DNA of 64,000 nucleotides from positions 1-64,000 of the forward strand of contig JAUXTU010000052.1 in the NCBI GenBank assembly GCA_030679145.1, read 5' to 3'. Within the stretch, counting starts at the first letter, position 1, and the number at the start of each line of letters is the position of its first letter. Source of the DNA: Bacteroidota bacterium (GTDB lineage: Bacteria; Bacteroidota; Ignavibacteria; UBA10030; UBA8401). The notes under the pieces were generated by a model that had not been told where the DNA came from, made no database searches, and worked only from the letters and a program-made list of their open reading frames with translations. Positions 7,359 through 16,403 of the stretch are shown here, piece by piece. The translations under genes were made by a program, and so were the position numbers.

Positions 7359-8912
7359 ATGCCTACTAAATTCAAGAACGAACCTCTTACTGACTTTTCA
7401 AAACCGGCAAACAAAAAAGCAATGGAAAAAGCACTTGCTAAAGTCCGCGCGGAACTTGGTAAAGAATATCCAATCGTGATCAGTGGAGAGCGAATAACAA
7501 CAACGGAAAAATTGTATTCGTACAATCCAAGTAAACCTGCAGAAGTGATTGGTGTTCATCAAAAAGCAAACGTAGATCTTGCAAACAAAGCAATTGAAGA
7601 AGCGTCAAAAACATTTGAGATATGGAAAAATGTTCCTGCAAAAAAACGTGCTGATTACCTCTTCAAAGCAGCTGCGTTAATGCGAAAACGGAAGTTTGAA
7701 TTTTGTTCAATGCTCACATACGAAGTTGGCAAATCGTGGGCAGAAGCGGATGCGGATACTGCAGAAGCGATCGACTTTCTGGAATTTTATGGACGAGAAA
7801 TGCTTCGACTTGCCGCGCCTCAACCGTTGATTAAAGTTGTCGGTGAAAAAAATGAGCTGCGTTATATTCCTCTTGGTGTCGGCGTGTGTGTTCCACCATG
7901 GAATTTTGCTCTCGCTATTCTTGTTGGTATGACCTCTGCAGCTGTTGTAGCAGGAAATGCGGTTGTTTTAAAACCATCCAGCGATTCTCCGACGATTGGG
8001 TACAAGTTCTTTGCATTGATGGAGGAGGTCGGTTTACCGAAAGGTGTCATCAATTATATTACAGGACCCGGTGGAGCAGTAGGTGATACAATGGTTGCAC
8101 ATCCGAAAACGCGATTCGTTTCGTTCACCGGTTCAAAAGAAGTTGGCGTTCATATCAATGAACTCGCTGCGAAAGTTCAAACGGGGCAAATTTGGCTGAA
8201 GCGTGTCGTTGCTGAAATGGGGGGAAAAGATTCTATCCTTATTGATAATGAATCAGATCTTGATTCGGCAGCGCAGGCAACGGTAGCATCAGCATTCGGT
8301 TTTCAAGGACAAAAATGTTCTGCGGCATCACGCGCAATTGTTGTAGAATCAGTGTATGATAAATTTGTTGAGAAGGTTGTCGAGCGAACCAAAAAATTAA
8401 AAGTTGGCGCTCCGGAAGATTTCTCAAACTATATGGGTCCGGTGGTGAATAAAGGTTCAATGGAAAAGATATTGAACTATATCGAAACAGGCGTTAAAGA
8501 AGGTGGGCGAATTGTAGCCGGTGGAAAACGAGTTGGGACTGATGGATATTTCATCCAGCCGACGGTTATTGCAGATGTTGATGCAAAAGCAACGATATCA
8601 CAGGAGGAAATTTTCGGTCCGGTAGTGGCAATCATTAAAGCAAAGAATTTCGATCACGCGCTTGAGATTGCGAACAATACGGAATTCGGTCTCACGGGCG
8701 GCGTGTGGACGAAGAATAAAAAGAAACAGGAACGTGCAAAGAATGAATTCCATGTGGGGAATTTCTATATTAACAGGAAGATCACAGGCGCATTTGTCGG
8801 CGTTCATCCATTCGGTGGATTCAATATGAGCGGAACAGATTCCAAAGCAGGCGGAAGAGATTATCTGTTATTATTCACGCAGGCAAAATTAATTTCGCAT
8901 AAAGTAAAATAA
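7359..8912 (+). CDS. pruA: L-glutamate gamma-semialdehyde dehydrogenase (1-pyrroline-5-carboxylate dehydrogenase)
   Basis: The 517-residue NAD(P)-dependent aldehyde dehydrogenase matches the stand-alone RocA/PruA type in length and in its long N-terminal extension before the YNPSKPAEVIG segment. The cofactor region has VLKPSSDSP and FTGSKEVG, the general base Glu is in EMGGKDS, and the catalytic Cys320 is in FQGQKCSAASR. It oxidises glutamate semialdehyde to glutamate in proline and arginine breakdown. No proline dehydrogenase is seen in the window. A GTGGAG Shine-Dalgarno-like sequence precedes the ATG. Confidence 0.88.
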   Translation: MPTKFKNEPLTDFSKPANKKAMEKALAKVRAELGKEYPIVISGERITTTEKLYSYNPSKPAEVIGVHQKANVDLANKAIEEASKTFEIWKNVPAKKRADYLFKAAALMRKRKFEFCSMLTYEVGKSWAEADADTAEAIDFLEFYGREMLRLAAPQPLIKVVGEKNELRYIPLGVGVCVPPWNFALAILVGMTSAAVVAGNAVVLKPSSDSPTIGYKFFALMEEVGLPKGVINYITGPGGAVGDTMVAHPKTRFVSFTGSKEVGVHINELAAKVQTGQIWLKRVVAEMGGKDSILIDNESDLDSAAQATVASAFGFQGQKCSAASRAIVVESVYDKFVEKVVERTKKLKVGAPEDFSNYMGPVVNKGSMEKILNYIETGVKEGGRIVAGGKRVGTDGYFIQPTVIADVDAKATISQEEIFGPVVAIIKAKNFDHALEIANNTEFGLTGGVWTKNKKKQERAKNEFHVGNFYINRKITGAFVGVHPFGGFNMSGTDSKAGGRDYLLLFTQAKLISHKVK

Positions 8913-8920
8913 TTATAATC

Positions 8921-8982
8921 GTCATGCTGACGTATGTCAGCATCTTTCATTAGGTATAGATTCCGACATACGTCGGAATGAC
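8921..8982. repeat. double-hairpin repeat between pruA-like gene and sucC
   Basis: Two hairpins, GCTGAC-gtat-GTCAGC (8926-8941) and TTCCGAC-atac-GTCGGAA (8961-8978), are enclosed by GTCAT and ATGAC. The design resembles the GTCATTCCGA..GAATCT family. No T-run follows, so it is a repeat rather than a clear terminator. Confidence 0.7.
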
Positions 8983-9008
8983 GTATGAAAAAATAACAAG
9001 GAGTTCCA

Positions 9009-10172
9009 ATGAAAATTCATGAGTACCAGGGGAAAGATATTCTGAGAAAATTCAACGTTCCTGTTCCAAAAGGGGAAGTTGCTTTTTCCGTTGATGATGC
9101 TGTTAATGCTGCAAAACGTCTCGGCGGATCTGTATGGGTTGTGAAAGCGCAAATTCACGCCGGCGGACGCGGTAAAGGGGGTGGAGTAAAAGTTGCAAAG
9201 AGTCTGGATGATGTGAAACAGTATGCTAAGCAAATTTTAGGAATGACATTGATTACACACCAAACCGGTCCGGAAGGACGTTTGGTAAAACGGTTGTTGA
9301 TTGAAGAAGGGGCTAACATCGATAAAGAAATGTATGTTGGCATCACGCTTGACCGTGCACAATCAAAAAATGTGGTGATGGTTTCAACCGAAGGGGGAAT
9401 GGAAATCGAAAAAGTTGCTGAAGAACATCCCGAAAGAATCGTAAAAGAAACGATCGATCCGGCAGTCGGATTCCAGCAGTTTCAGGCGCGCAAACTTGCG
9501 TTCGCTCTCGGACTTAGCGGAGATGCTTTCAAGAATGGAGTAAAATTTCTTCTCGCATTATATCGTGCGTACGAAGCAACTGATGCATCATTGTTTGAGA
9601 TCAATCCTTTGGTTATTACCAAAGAAGGAAATGTCATAGCACTCGATGCAAAAGTGAATTTTGACGATAACGCTTTATATCGACATCCAGAGTTTGCAGA
9701 ATTACGAGATATTGATGAAGAAGATCCACTTGAAGTTGAAGCATCAAAATCCAATTTGAACTACATCAAACTTGACGGAAACGTTGGCTGCATGGTGAAC
9801 GGCGCAGGTCTTGCAATGGGAACAATGGATATTATCAAACTTGCAGGCGGCGAACCGGCAAACTTTTTGGATGTTGGCGGCGGAGCAAATGCAGTAACAG
9901 TAGCCAACGGATTCAAGATCATTCTTGCTGATAAAAATGTGAAAGCTATTCTTATCAATATCTTCGGCGGAATTGTTCGCTGCGACCGTGTTGCAAACGG
10001 TGTTGTTGAAGCGGCAAAAGTTGTTGATGTGAAGATTCCAATCGTAATACGTCTTGCAGGAACCAATGCTGATATTGCTGCGGATATTCTGAAAAATTCT
10101 GGGATGAAATTCCTTGTTGCTGAAAATTTGAAAGATGCAGCAGAAAAAGTAACAAAAGCATTGGCGGCGTAA
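9009..10172 (+). CDS. sucC: succinate-CoA ligase (ADP/GDP-forming), beta subunit
   Basis: The 387-residue protein has full length for SucC. The N-terminal ATP-grasp domain begins [15 protein letters not shown] and includes [20 protein letters not shown]. The C-terminal CoA-ligase domain has [10 protein letters not shown] and [16 protein letters not shown]. It makes succinate plus ATP/GTP from succinyl-CoA in the TCA cycle together with SucD, which is not next to it here. AAGGAG lies six bases before the ATG. Another TCA gene, icd, is far away at 51592. Confidence 0.95.
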   Translation: MKIHEYQGKDILRKFNVPVPKGEVAFSVDDAVNAAKRLGGSVWVVKAQIHAGGRGKGGGVKVAKSLDDVKQYAKQILGMTLITHQTGPEGRLVKRLLIEEGANIDKEMYVGITLDRAQSKNVVMVSTEGGMEIEKVAEEHPERIVKETIDPAVGFQQFQARKLAFALGLSGDAFKNGVKFLLALYRAYEATDASLFEINPLVITKEGNVIALDAKVNFDDNALYRHPEFAELRDIDEEDPLEVEASKSNLNYIKLDGNVGCMVNGAGLAMGTMDIIKLAGGEPANFLDVGGGANAVTVANGFKIILADKNVKAILINIFGGIVRCDRVANGVVEAAKVVDVKIPIVIRLAGTNADIAADILKNSGMKFLVAENLKDAAEKVTKALAA

Positions 10173-10177
10173 AAAAT

Positions 10178-10570
10178 ATGAATCTACAAGAGATTGAACA
10201 TTATTGGCTTGAATCATCTGATGATGATTTTGATACAGCTGAAAAATTATTTCTGAATAAGAAATATGTTCAGTCAATGTTCTTTCTTCATCTATCTATT
10301 GAAAAGGTGTTGAAAGCGGTCTTTGTCAGAAAAAATAATGTTGAAGCACCGTATGGGCATAACCTACAATACCTTGCTACAAAGATTGTAGGAATTCAAT
10401 GGCAGCAACATCAATTAGATCTACTGGCAGAAATAACCTCATTCAATATTTCGGCACGATATGATGATTACAAAAGAAATTTTTACAACGTATGCGACAA
10501 ACAATTTGCAGAGCAATACTTGCAAAAAGGAAATGAGATGAGAGAATGGTTCAAATCCCAAATACGATAA
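10178..10570 (+). CDS. HEPN domain protein, probable toxin partner
   Basis: This 130-residue all-helical protein resembles the HEPN family: an N-terminal WLESSDDDFDTAEKLFLNKKY helix, FFLHLSIEKVLKAVFV, then YGHNLQYLATK and NISARYDDYKR. The HNL and RYDDY positions are typical of the PF05168-type HEPN branch; the catalytic RX4-6H of HepT-like toxins is not evident. It overlaps the downstream nucleotidyltransferase by 25 bases, the usual HEPN-MNT toxin-antitoxin layout. Whether it is an active RNase is unclear. Confidence 0.75.
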   Translation: MNLQEIEHYWLESSDDDFDTAEKLFLNKKYVQSMFFLHLSIEKVLKAVFVRKNNVEAPYGHNLQYLATKIVGIQWQQHQLDLLAEITSFNISARYDDYKRNFYNVCDKQFAEQYLQKGNEMREWFKSQIR

Positions 10571-10863
10571 TTGATATTATTAAAGCGATGCGTGCACGAA
10601 TTGGAAATGAAATTGATATTAAAAAAATATTCCTTTTCGGTTCGTATGCAAAAGGAACGTATTCAGAGAACAGCGATATTGATGTTTGTATTGTTGCTGC
10701 AAATGTTGAGAACGAATTTTTAGCAGCATTTAAGATTACACCAAAGATCGCTGCCATTGATGCAAGAATTGAACCAATTGTTGTTTCTGAAAAAGAATTT
10801 AATGAAAAAAATGTTTTTGGTGTTATAAAAGAAATTAAAACGTACGGTATAGAGATTGCGTAA
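10546..10863 (+). CDS. MNT-type minimal nucleotidyltransferase, probable antitoxin of the HEPN protein
   Basis: The 105-residue protein carries the nucleotidyltransferase signature GSYAKGTYSENSDIDVCIV, i.e. GSx(10)DxD, at about residues 30-48. Minimal nucleotidyltransferases paired with HEPN proteins act as antitoxins, in characterised cases by adenylylating the HEPN partner. The reading frame overlaps the HEPN gene, consistent with coupled translation. The pair follows sucC by only 5 bases and may be read from its transcript. Confidence 0.8.
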   Translation: MVQIPNTIIDIIKAMRARIGNEIDIKKIFLFGSYAKGTYSENSDIDVCIVAANVENEFLAAFKITPKIAAIDARIEPIVVSEKEFNEKNVFGVIKEIKTYGIEIA

Positions 10864-10882
10864 AAACGTAATCGAGAAGAAC

Positions 10883-11074
10883 ATGAAAGGGATCGAATAC
10901 ATTGTTGATGCACGAGGAAAGAGGAAAGCGGTTGTCGTTGATCTAAAAGTTTACGGCAATGTGTGTGAAGATTTTTATGATTCGTTGACTGCAAAAATGA
11001 GAATAAATGAACCTCGTGAATCATATTCTTCTGTGAAAGCTAAGTTGGAAAAATTGGGAAAAATTCATGGCTAA
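10883..11074 (+). CDS. RelB/Phd-like antitoxin, small
   Basis: About 63 residues from the ATG at 10883 (the track's 10856 start runs back into the MNT gene). MKGIEYIVDARGKRKAVVVD is a typical N-terminal strand-helix opening of small antitoxins paired with RelE toxins, and the tail SVKAKLEKLGKIHG overlaps the start of the downstream RelE frame by eight bases. The gene is intact although its toxin is broken. Confidence 0.65.
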   Translation: MKGIEYIVDARGKRKAVVVDLKVYGNVCEDFYDSLTAKMRINEPRESYSSVKAKLEKLGKIHG

Positions 11075-11327
11075 ATTTGCCATTGTTTTTTGCACGCTCA
11101 GGGCGCCAAGACTTGGAAAGTTTGCCGAGTAATTCTGTTGAAAAAATTCTTTCTGCAATTGAAAACTTTCCTTTGATCCATCTCCCAATGGGAGTAAAAC
11201 ACTAAAAGGTGAGAAAAATCTTTGACGGATTCGAGTTGGAGATTATCGTATAATTTATTCTGTTTATACTGACACGCTTATCATTGATGTTATTCGTGTT
11301 CGTCATCGCAAAGAAGTTTATAACTGA
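11067..11327 (+). pseudogene. degraded RelE/ParE-type toxin
   Basis: Read with corrections, the stretch encodes a RelE-family toxin: MAKFAIVF, then ARSGRQDLESLPSNSVEKI in a second frame, then SFDPSPNGSKTLKGEKNL in a third, a TGA where the family has Trp, and RIRVGDYRIIYSVYTDTL to HRKEVYN. So there are two frameshifts (one near the T-run at 11085-11091, one near 11165) and one nonsense codon. It overlaps the antitoxin by eight bases and ends seven bases before gatB. No intact ORF remains, so the toxin should be inactive. Confidence 0.85.
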
Positions 11328-11333
11328 TTATTA

Positions 11334-12791
11334 ATGTCTATATACGAAAAATACGAAGCCGTTATCGGTCTTGAAGTTCACGCGCAGCTTTCCACGAACA
11401 CGAAAATCTTCTGTGGCTGTTCGAATAAATTCGGCAGCCAACCGAACTCGAATGTCTGCCCTGTCTGTTTAGGAATGCCGGGAGTTTTGCCGGTGCTGAA
11501 CAAGCAAGTAGTGGAATACGCAATTCGAATGGGATTAGCAACGAACTGTTCTATCACTACAAAATCAATATTTGCCCGCAAGAATTATTTCTATCCCGAT
11601 CTTCCAAAAGGATATCAGATCTCCCAATATGAAGAACCGATCTGTCAGTATGGATATGCTGATATTGAATTGGGCAATGGAAGTTCAAAGCGGATCGGCG
11701 TAACACGAATTCATATGGAAGAAGATGCAGGAAAATCTATTCATGATGCTGGGAACGAAACACTCGTTGATGTGAATCGCTGCGGGACTCCATTGTTGGA
11801 GATCGTCAGTGAACCGGATATGCGTTCCGCAGAAGAGGCAAGCAAATATCTTATTTCAATCTGGCAGACAGTGAAATATTTGGGGATCTGTGACGGCAAT
11901 ATGGAAGAGGGAAGCCTGCGGTGCGATGCGAATGTTTCTGTGCGGTTGAAAGGTGAAACAAAGCTCGGAACCAAAGCCGAATTGAAAAATATGAATTCGT
12001 TCCGCAATGTAGAACGGGCGATTGAATATGAGATCAAACGTCAAATTGATTTGATAGAGGAGGGCGGAGCAGTTATTCAGCAAACTCTGTTATGGAATGC
12101 GGATAAGAATATTGCTGCGCCGATGCGAAGCAAAGAAGAAGCGCACGATTATCGGTATTTCCCTGATCCCGATCTTGTTCCGGTGATCGTCAATAAAGAA
12201 TGGATCGCTTCTGTTGAGAAACATCTTCCTGAGCTTCCTGTTATTCGCAGGAAAAGATTCATTGAAGCTTTTAAACTTCCTCCGTACGATGCAGAAGTTC
12301 TTACTCAGGAAAAAGAACTTGCAGATTATTTTGAATCCTCGTTGAACGGACTTTCAAAAAAGAATGAAGAAAATTACAAATTTGTAAGCAATTGGGTAAT
12401 GACCGATGTCCTGCGTGTTGTGAATGATGAAAAACTTTCAATCACTGATTTTCCGGTTTCTCCGGCGCATCTTTCTGGGATGGTGAATGCAATTGCGGAT
12501 GGTACAATCAGCGGAAAAATTGCGAAAGATGTTTTTGCGGAGATGTTAAAAACAAAAGAACATCCCCAAACGATCATCGAACGAAAAGGATTGGTACAGA
12601 TTTCGGATACGGGAACAATTGAAAAAGAGATTGATTCGATCTTGTCAAAATTTCCAAATGAAATATCGCGGTATCGCGGTGGCGAAGCTAAATTAATGGG
12701 ATTCTTCGTCGGTGAAACGATGAAAGTGATGAAGGGAAAGGGAAATCCCAAAGTAATTAACGAACTATTGGTAAAAAAACTTAAATCATAA
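11334..12791 (+). CDS. gatB: aspartyl/glutamyl-tRNA amidotransferase subunit B
   Basis: The 485-residue protein is full length for GatB. It starts [25 protein letters not shown] and continues with [15 protein letters not shown], zinc-binding cysteines included; [24 protein letters not shown] and [12 protein letters not shown] are signature stretches. The C-terminal part is the helical YqeY-like tail domain. With GatA and GatC, not in this window, it amidates Glu-tRNAGln or Asp-tRNAAsn. The gene is preceded by the broken RelE gene and followed by a repeat pair. Confidence 0.95.
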   Translation: MSIYEKYEAVIGLEVHAQLSTNTKIFCGCSNKFGSQPNSNVCPVCLGMPGVLPVLNKQVVEYAIRMGLATNCSITTKSIFARKNYFYPDLPKGYQISQYEEPICQYGYADIELGNGSSKRIGVTRIHMEEDAGKSIHDAGNETLVDVNRCGTPLLEIVSEPDMRSAEEASKYLISIWQTVKYLGICDGNMEEGSLRCDANVSVRLKGETKLGTKAELKNMNSFRNVERAIEYEIKRQIDLIEEGGAVIQQTLLWNADKNIAAPMRSKEEAHDYRYFPDPDLVPVIVNKEWIASVEKHLPELPVIRRKRFIEAFKLPPYDAEVLTQEKELADYFESSLNGLSKKNEENYKFVSNWVMTDVLRVVNDEKLSITDFPVSPAHLSGMVNAIADGTISGKIAKDVFAEMLKTKEHPQTIIERKGLVQISDTGTIEKEIDSILSKFPNEISRYRGGEAKLMGFFVGETMKVMKGKGNPKVINELLVKKLKS

Positions 12792-12792
12792 T

Positions 12793-12851
12793 CTCACGCA
12801 AAGACACGAAGGCGCAAAGTATTAGGTAATATTCCTTTGCGGCTTTGCGAG
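12793..12851. repeat. gene-free pair of the GCAAAGACGCGAAG-type inverted repeats
   Basis: The left arm ctcacgcaaagacacgaagg (continuing cgcaaag) at 12793-12819 resembles the repeats that flank the GxxExxY gene. The right arm cctttgcggctttgcgag at 12834-12851 is its inverted counterpart. Only about 14 bases separate them, so this looks like an empty version of the same unit. It lies between the gatB stop and tpiA. Confidence 0.65.
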
Positions 12852-12870
12852 AAAAGAATGGAATGGAACC

Positions 12871-13623
12871 ATGCGTAAAAAAATAATCGCCGGAAACTGG
12901 AAAATGAATAACGACATTTCCCAAACAACAGAACTTATCAACGGAATCAAATCTGCAATTAAATCCTCATCGTCAACAATCGCAATTGTCTGTCCGCCAT
13001 ATACTTCATTAATGACGGCGCAGCAATTGATCAAAGGAACATCGATCAAGCTCGGTGCGCAGGATGTTTCGTTGCACGACAGCGGTGCATATACAGGAGA
13101 AATATCTTTGTCGATGTTGAAATCGGTTGGATGCGAATATGTTATTGTTGGTCATTCCGAACGACGGCAATATCATGCTGAAACCAATGAGGTCATCAAT
13201 CAAAAAGCAAAGAAAGTGTTAGCCGGCGGACTTATTCCAATTATTTGTGTTGGCGAGACGCTTGAAGAGCGTGAAAAAAATATTACCGGTCAGGTTTTAG
13301 CAACTCAGGTAAAAGGTGTTCTTGCCGGATTTTCTGGTGCTGATGTTGAGAAATCCATTATTGCATACGAACCGGTTTGGGCAATTGGGACAGGAAAAAC
13401 TGCGAGCAAAGAACAGGCAGAAGAAGTTCATCTGATGATTCGTAGTTTGATTACTCAAATATACTCTTCCTCAATTGCTGAAAAAGTAATTATTCAATAC
13501 GGCGGCAGCGTAAAACCGGATAATGCAAAGGAATTACTTTCTCAGCCAAATATTGATGGTGCACTTGTTGGTGGGGCGTGTTTAAAAGCGGATTCATTTT
13601 TAGCTATCATTAATGCTGCATAG
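12871..13623 (+). CDS. tpiA: triosephosphate isomerase
   Basis: The 250-residue protein has all the landmarks: the N-terminal IAGNWKMNND with catalytic Asn and Lys, GHSERRQYH with the catalytic His, AYEPVWAIGTGKTA with the catalytic Glu and mobile loop 6, and YGGSVKPDN plus GALVGGACLKA at the phosphate site. It interconverts dihydroxyacetone phosphate and glyceraldehyde 3-phosphate in glycolysis and gluconeogenesis. Confidence 0.96.
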   Translation: MRKKIIAGNWKMNNDISQTTELINGIKSAIKSSSSTIAIVCPPYTSLMTAQQLIKGTSIKLGAQDVSLHDSGAYTGEISLSMLKSVGCEYVIVGHSERRQYHAETNEVINQKAKKVLAGGLIPIICVGETLEEREKNITGQVLATQVKGVLAGFSGADVEKSIIAYEPVWAIGTGKTASKEQAEEVHLMIRSLITQIYSSSIAEKVIIQYGGSVKPDNAKELLSQPNIDGALVGGACLKADSFLAIINAA

Positions 13624-13641
13624 TAAACTCTAATCTTCAGG

Positions 13642-13673
13642 CCTCAAAACTATGTTTTTTTGTAGATTTGAGG
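13642..13673 (+). terminator. possible weak terminator after tpiA
   Basis: CCTCAAA (13642-13648) pairs with TTTGAGG (13667-13673) around an 18-base loop that contains a T-run, followed by TCTTGTTG. The stem is short, so support is limited. Confidence 0.3.
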
Positions 13674-13798
13674 TCTTGTTGTCTCCATACTACTCAAAAA
13701 TATCACTTGGTTTCAGCTGGTTCGTGTGTTATATTTAGATTGTTTTATAAAGAAAAATCCCTTAAAACAACGAAAATTCAACAACTTCGGATCAATAG

Positions 13799-16387
13799 TT
13801 GAACAAATTGCTCTTTCGATCATCAATTTATCTGTTAGTTTCAGTCCTTGTCGCAACCACTCTATTTTCCCAGCAGTTGTTTCTCGAAAATGGCACGCCG
13901 TCGCATCCAAATGTATTATCCTATAATTCGTCAGCACGTTCTATAATAGATCTTTCAGGTGAATGGAATTATTCGCTCGATAATGGTATATCGTGGAAAC
14001 AAGTAAAAATTCCAGCAGCTGCTAATTATGAAGGAAAGATAGTTTACCGGAAAAAATTTTCCGTTGATGAACTTTCCTTACAGAATAATGCATTTACTAT
14101 TGTCTGTTACGGAATCAACTACCAGGCCGAAGTCTTTATCAATGAAACGTTTGTGGGACGACATGAGGGGGGATATACGTCATTTGAGCTTTCTGTTCCG
14201 GATAACATTATTCAGATCGGTTCGGAAAATGTCATTCGTGTTGTTGTCGATAATTTGTTGAACCATAGATCAACATTTCCATTGCGGCCTCAAGTAAGCG
14301 GCTGGAAAAATTACAATGGAATTGTCCGAGATATCTTTATCGTTGCTGCGCCAAAATTACGTATAGAAAAAGTCGGTGTGGTTGTTGAAGCGATCGAACC
14401 GAAATCCACTAAACTAATCGTAACGACAACAGTATCTGCAAAAGATCTGCAAGCATTTGCACAGTTATCCAACAAAACATTTCAACTCTCTGTAGAAACT
14501 GTTGAAGCAGCGAATGGAATTGTTGTTGGAAAACCAACGGTTGTTTCTGTTGTTCCGCAGCCAAATAGTTCGGCGATAGCGCAAATCTCCATTTCAATTT
14601 CCAGCGCAAAATTATGGTCACCGGATTCGCCGGAACTCTATTCGATAAAAGTTTCTCTTCTTGCAGTTGAAGGAAAAAAAGATTCTTTGTTGGATGCGGT
14701 CAGTGTAACCACCGGAATTCGTACGTTCACTAAAGATAAGAATAATCTTCTGTTCAATGGCGCACCCATAAATTTACGAGGCGTTGTATGGATAGAGGAT
14801 TCGGAATTTCACGGAAGTGCGTTGACATACGAAGAGATGGAACGTGATGTTGCTTTGATTAAAAATCTTGGCGCAAACACCGTCCGTGTCGGATTCCATC
14901 CGCCGCATCCTTTCTTTATCCAGCTGTGCGATCGATACGGTCTATTGGTGCTTGAAGAAATTCCGAATTTTGAAATTCCCGCAAAAATTCTCGATGATGA
15001 AAATTACCGCTCACTCGTCAATAATTACCTGAAAGATATGATCGAACGTGATCGGCACAATCCATCAGTAATTGCATGGGGATTAGGAGAGGGATCAGGT
15101 TTTACTGGAGATACCGAGAAGAATATTGTTTCGCAGTTACATCATACTGCAAAATCCATCGATGATCGATTGACCTATTTTATAACGCGGGGCGCTGAAG
15201 ATGATGATGTATCATCTGCAGATATCTGTGCGATCAGTTTCTCCAATGTTGACATCAAGAAATTCCGTTTACAAATTGCTGCATTCAAAGAATCAAATCC
15301 AAAGAAGCCGCTCATTGTTTCCGGTTACGGTAAAGCGATAGAAGATGGGAATCGGAACGGATACAGCGATCCTAATTCTCAGGAATCGCAAGCGCGATAT
15401 ATTCAGCAGCGATATGCTGTCATTAAAGACATGAATCTTGCCGGTTCGATGATCTTTGCGTTTAATGATTTTAAAAGTGATCGCCCGATCATGCATATCA
15501 AACCTACAACTCCTTTGGTTCATACTGTGGGAATTGTAGAATTAGACCGCGAAAAGAAATCGGCATATGATGTTGTTCATTCCATTTATCACGATCAAAA
15601 GATTTCTGCTCTGCCAATCGGAAATTATGTCCCGGCATCTCCGTATGTCTATGTTGTCATCGGGCTTTCATTGTTGATCATTGCAGCTTGGTTGGTTAAT
15701 GGAAATCGCAGGTTTCGCGAAAGTACAAGGCGAGCAATTTTCAATTCATATAATTTTTTTGCGGATATCCGGGACCAATTCACACTTCCGCTTTTTCATA
15801 CAACCGTAACTGCATTCATTATTGCGATTACATTTTCTGTGATATTTTCCAGTATTTTGCATCATTTTAAAACCAGTGTTGCTTTGGATTACATATTATC
15901 GTATCTCCTCTCGGATGATTTCAAAAAAATTGTGATCGAAATGTCATGGAATCCGATGATCGGTGTAGGATATTTTTCAACCATTATTATAGGATGGTTC
16001 TTAGGTTTAACAGTTCTGGTCAAAATTTTAGCGTTGATGGCGCGAGTAAAAATTCGACTGTTTCATTCATATTCAATTGTGGTCTGGACCGCACTTCCCT
16101 GGCTCTTCTTTATTCCGGTCGGAATGATCTTATACCGAGTACTAGAAAGTGAAGTGTATGTCCCCTGGATATTAGGACTGGTTGTTTTAATGTCCGTATG
16201 GGTGTATTTCCGGACATTAAAAGGTATTTCTGTTATTTATCATATCTATACGCCAAAAATGTACATGATCGGTGTGACAGTAGTACTCGTCATCAGCGGA
16301 GGCTTTTACGCCTATTTAGATTATATGTATTCGCTTTCGTTATATGCAGAATATTTCGCAACGCACATTCTTCCCTTTGTCAATTAA
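13799..16387 (+). CDS. GH2-like protein lacking catalytic glutamates, with a C-terminal membrane domain
   Basis: The 862-residue protein starts from a TTG with a signal peptide (SSIYLLVSVLVATTLFS). A GH2 sugar-binding jelly roll (IIDLSGEWNYSLDNG), an Ig-like domain and a TIM barrel follow (GVVWIEDSEFHG, VRVGFHPPHPFF, RHNPSVIAWGLG). The acid/base site, normally GNE, reads Gly-Glu431-Gly432, and the nucleophile Glu is Gly509 (LIVSGYGKA). Both are clear in the DNA (gga gag gga; tcc ggt tac ggt), so the protein is probably a non-catalytic carbohydrate binder. From about residue 615 there are around six membrane segments resembling a Yip1-type domain. Function unknown; the membrane part would anchor the sugar-binding part outside the cytoplasm. 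Confidence 0.8.
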   Translation: MNKLLFRSSIYLLVSVLVATTLFSQQLFLENGTPSHPNVLSYNSSARSIIDLSGEWNYSLDNGISWKQVKIPAAANYEGKIVYRKKFSVDELSLQNNAFTIVCYGINYQAEVFINETFVGRHEGGYTSFELSVPDNIIQIGSENVIRVVVDNLLNHRSTFPLRPQVSGWKNYNGIVRDIFIVAAPKLRIEKVGVVVEAIEPKSTKLIVTTTVSAKDLQAFAQLSNKTFQLSVETVEAANGIVVGKPTVVSVVPQPNSSAIAQISISISSAKLWSPDSPELYSIKVSLLAVEGKKDSLLDAVSVTTGIRTFTKDKNNLLFNGAPINLRGVVWIEDSEFHGSALTYEEMERDVALIKNLGANTVRVGFHPPHPFFIQLCDRYGLLVLEEIPNFEIPAKILDDENYRSLVNNYLKDMIERDRHNPSVIAWGLGEGSGFTGDTEKNIVSQLHHTAKSIDDRLTYFITRGAEDDDVSSADICAISFSNVDIKKFRLQIAAFKESNPKKPLIVSGYGKAIEDGNRNGYSDPNSQESQARYIQQRYAVIKDMNLAGSMIFAFNDFKSDRPIMHIKPTTPLVHTVGIVELDREKKSAYDVVHSIYHDQKISALPIGNYVPASPYVYVVIGLSLLIIAAWLVNGNRRFRESTRRAIFNSYNFFADIRDQFTLPLFHTTVTAFIIAITFSVIFSSILHHFKTSVALDYILSYLLSDDFKKIVIEMSWNPMIGVGYFSTIIIGWFLGLTVLVKILALMARVKIRLFHSYSIVVWTALPWLFFIPVGMILYRVLESEVYVPWILGLVVLMSVWVYFRTLKGISVIYHIYTPKMYMIGVTVVLVISGGFYAYLDYMYSLSLYAEYFATHILPFVN

Positions 16388-16403
16388 TTTTAACCGCTAA
16401 CGA

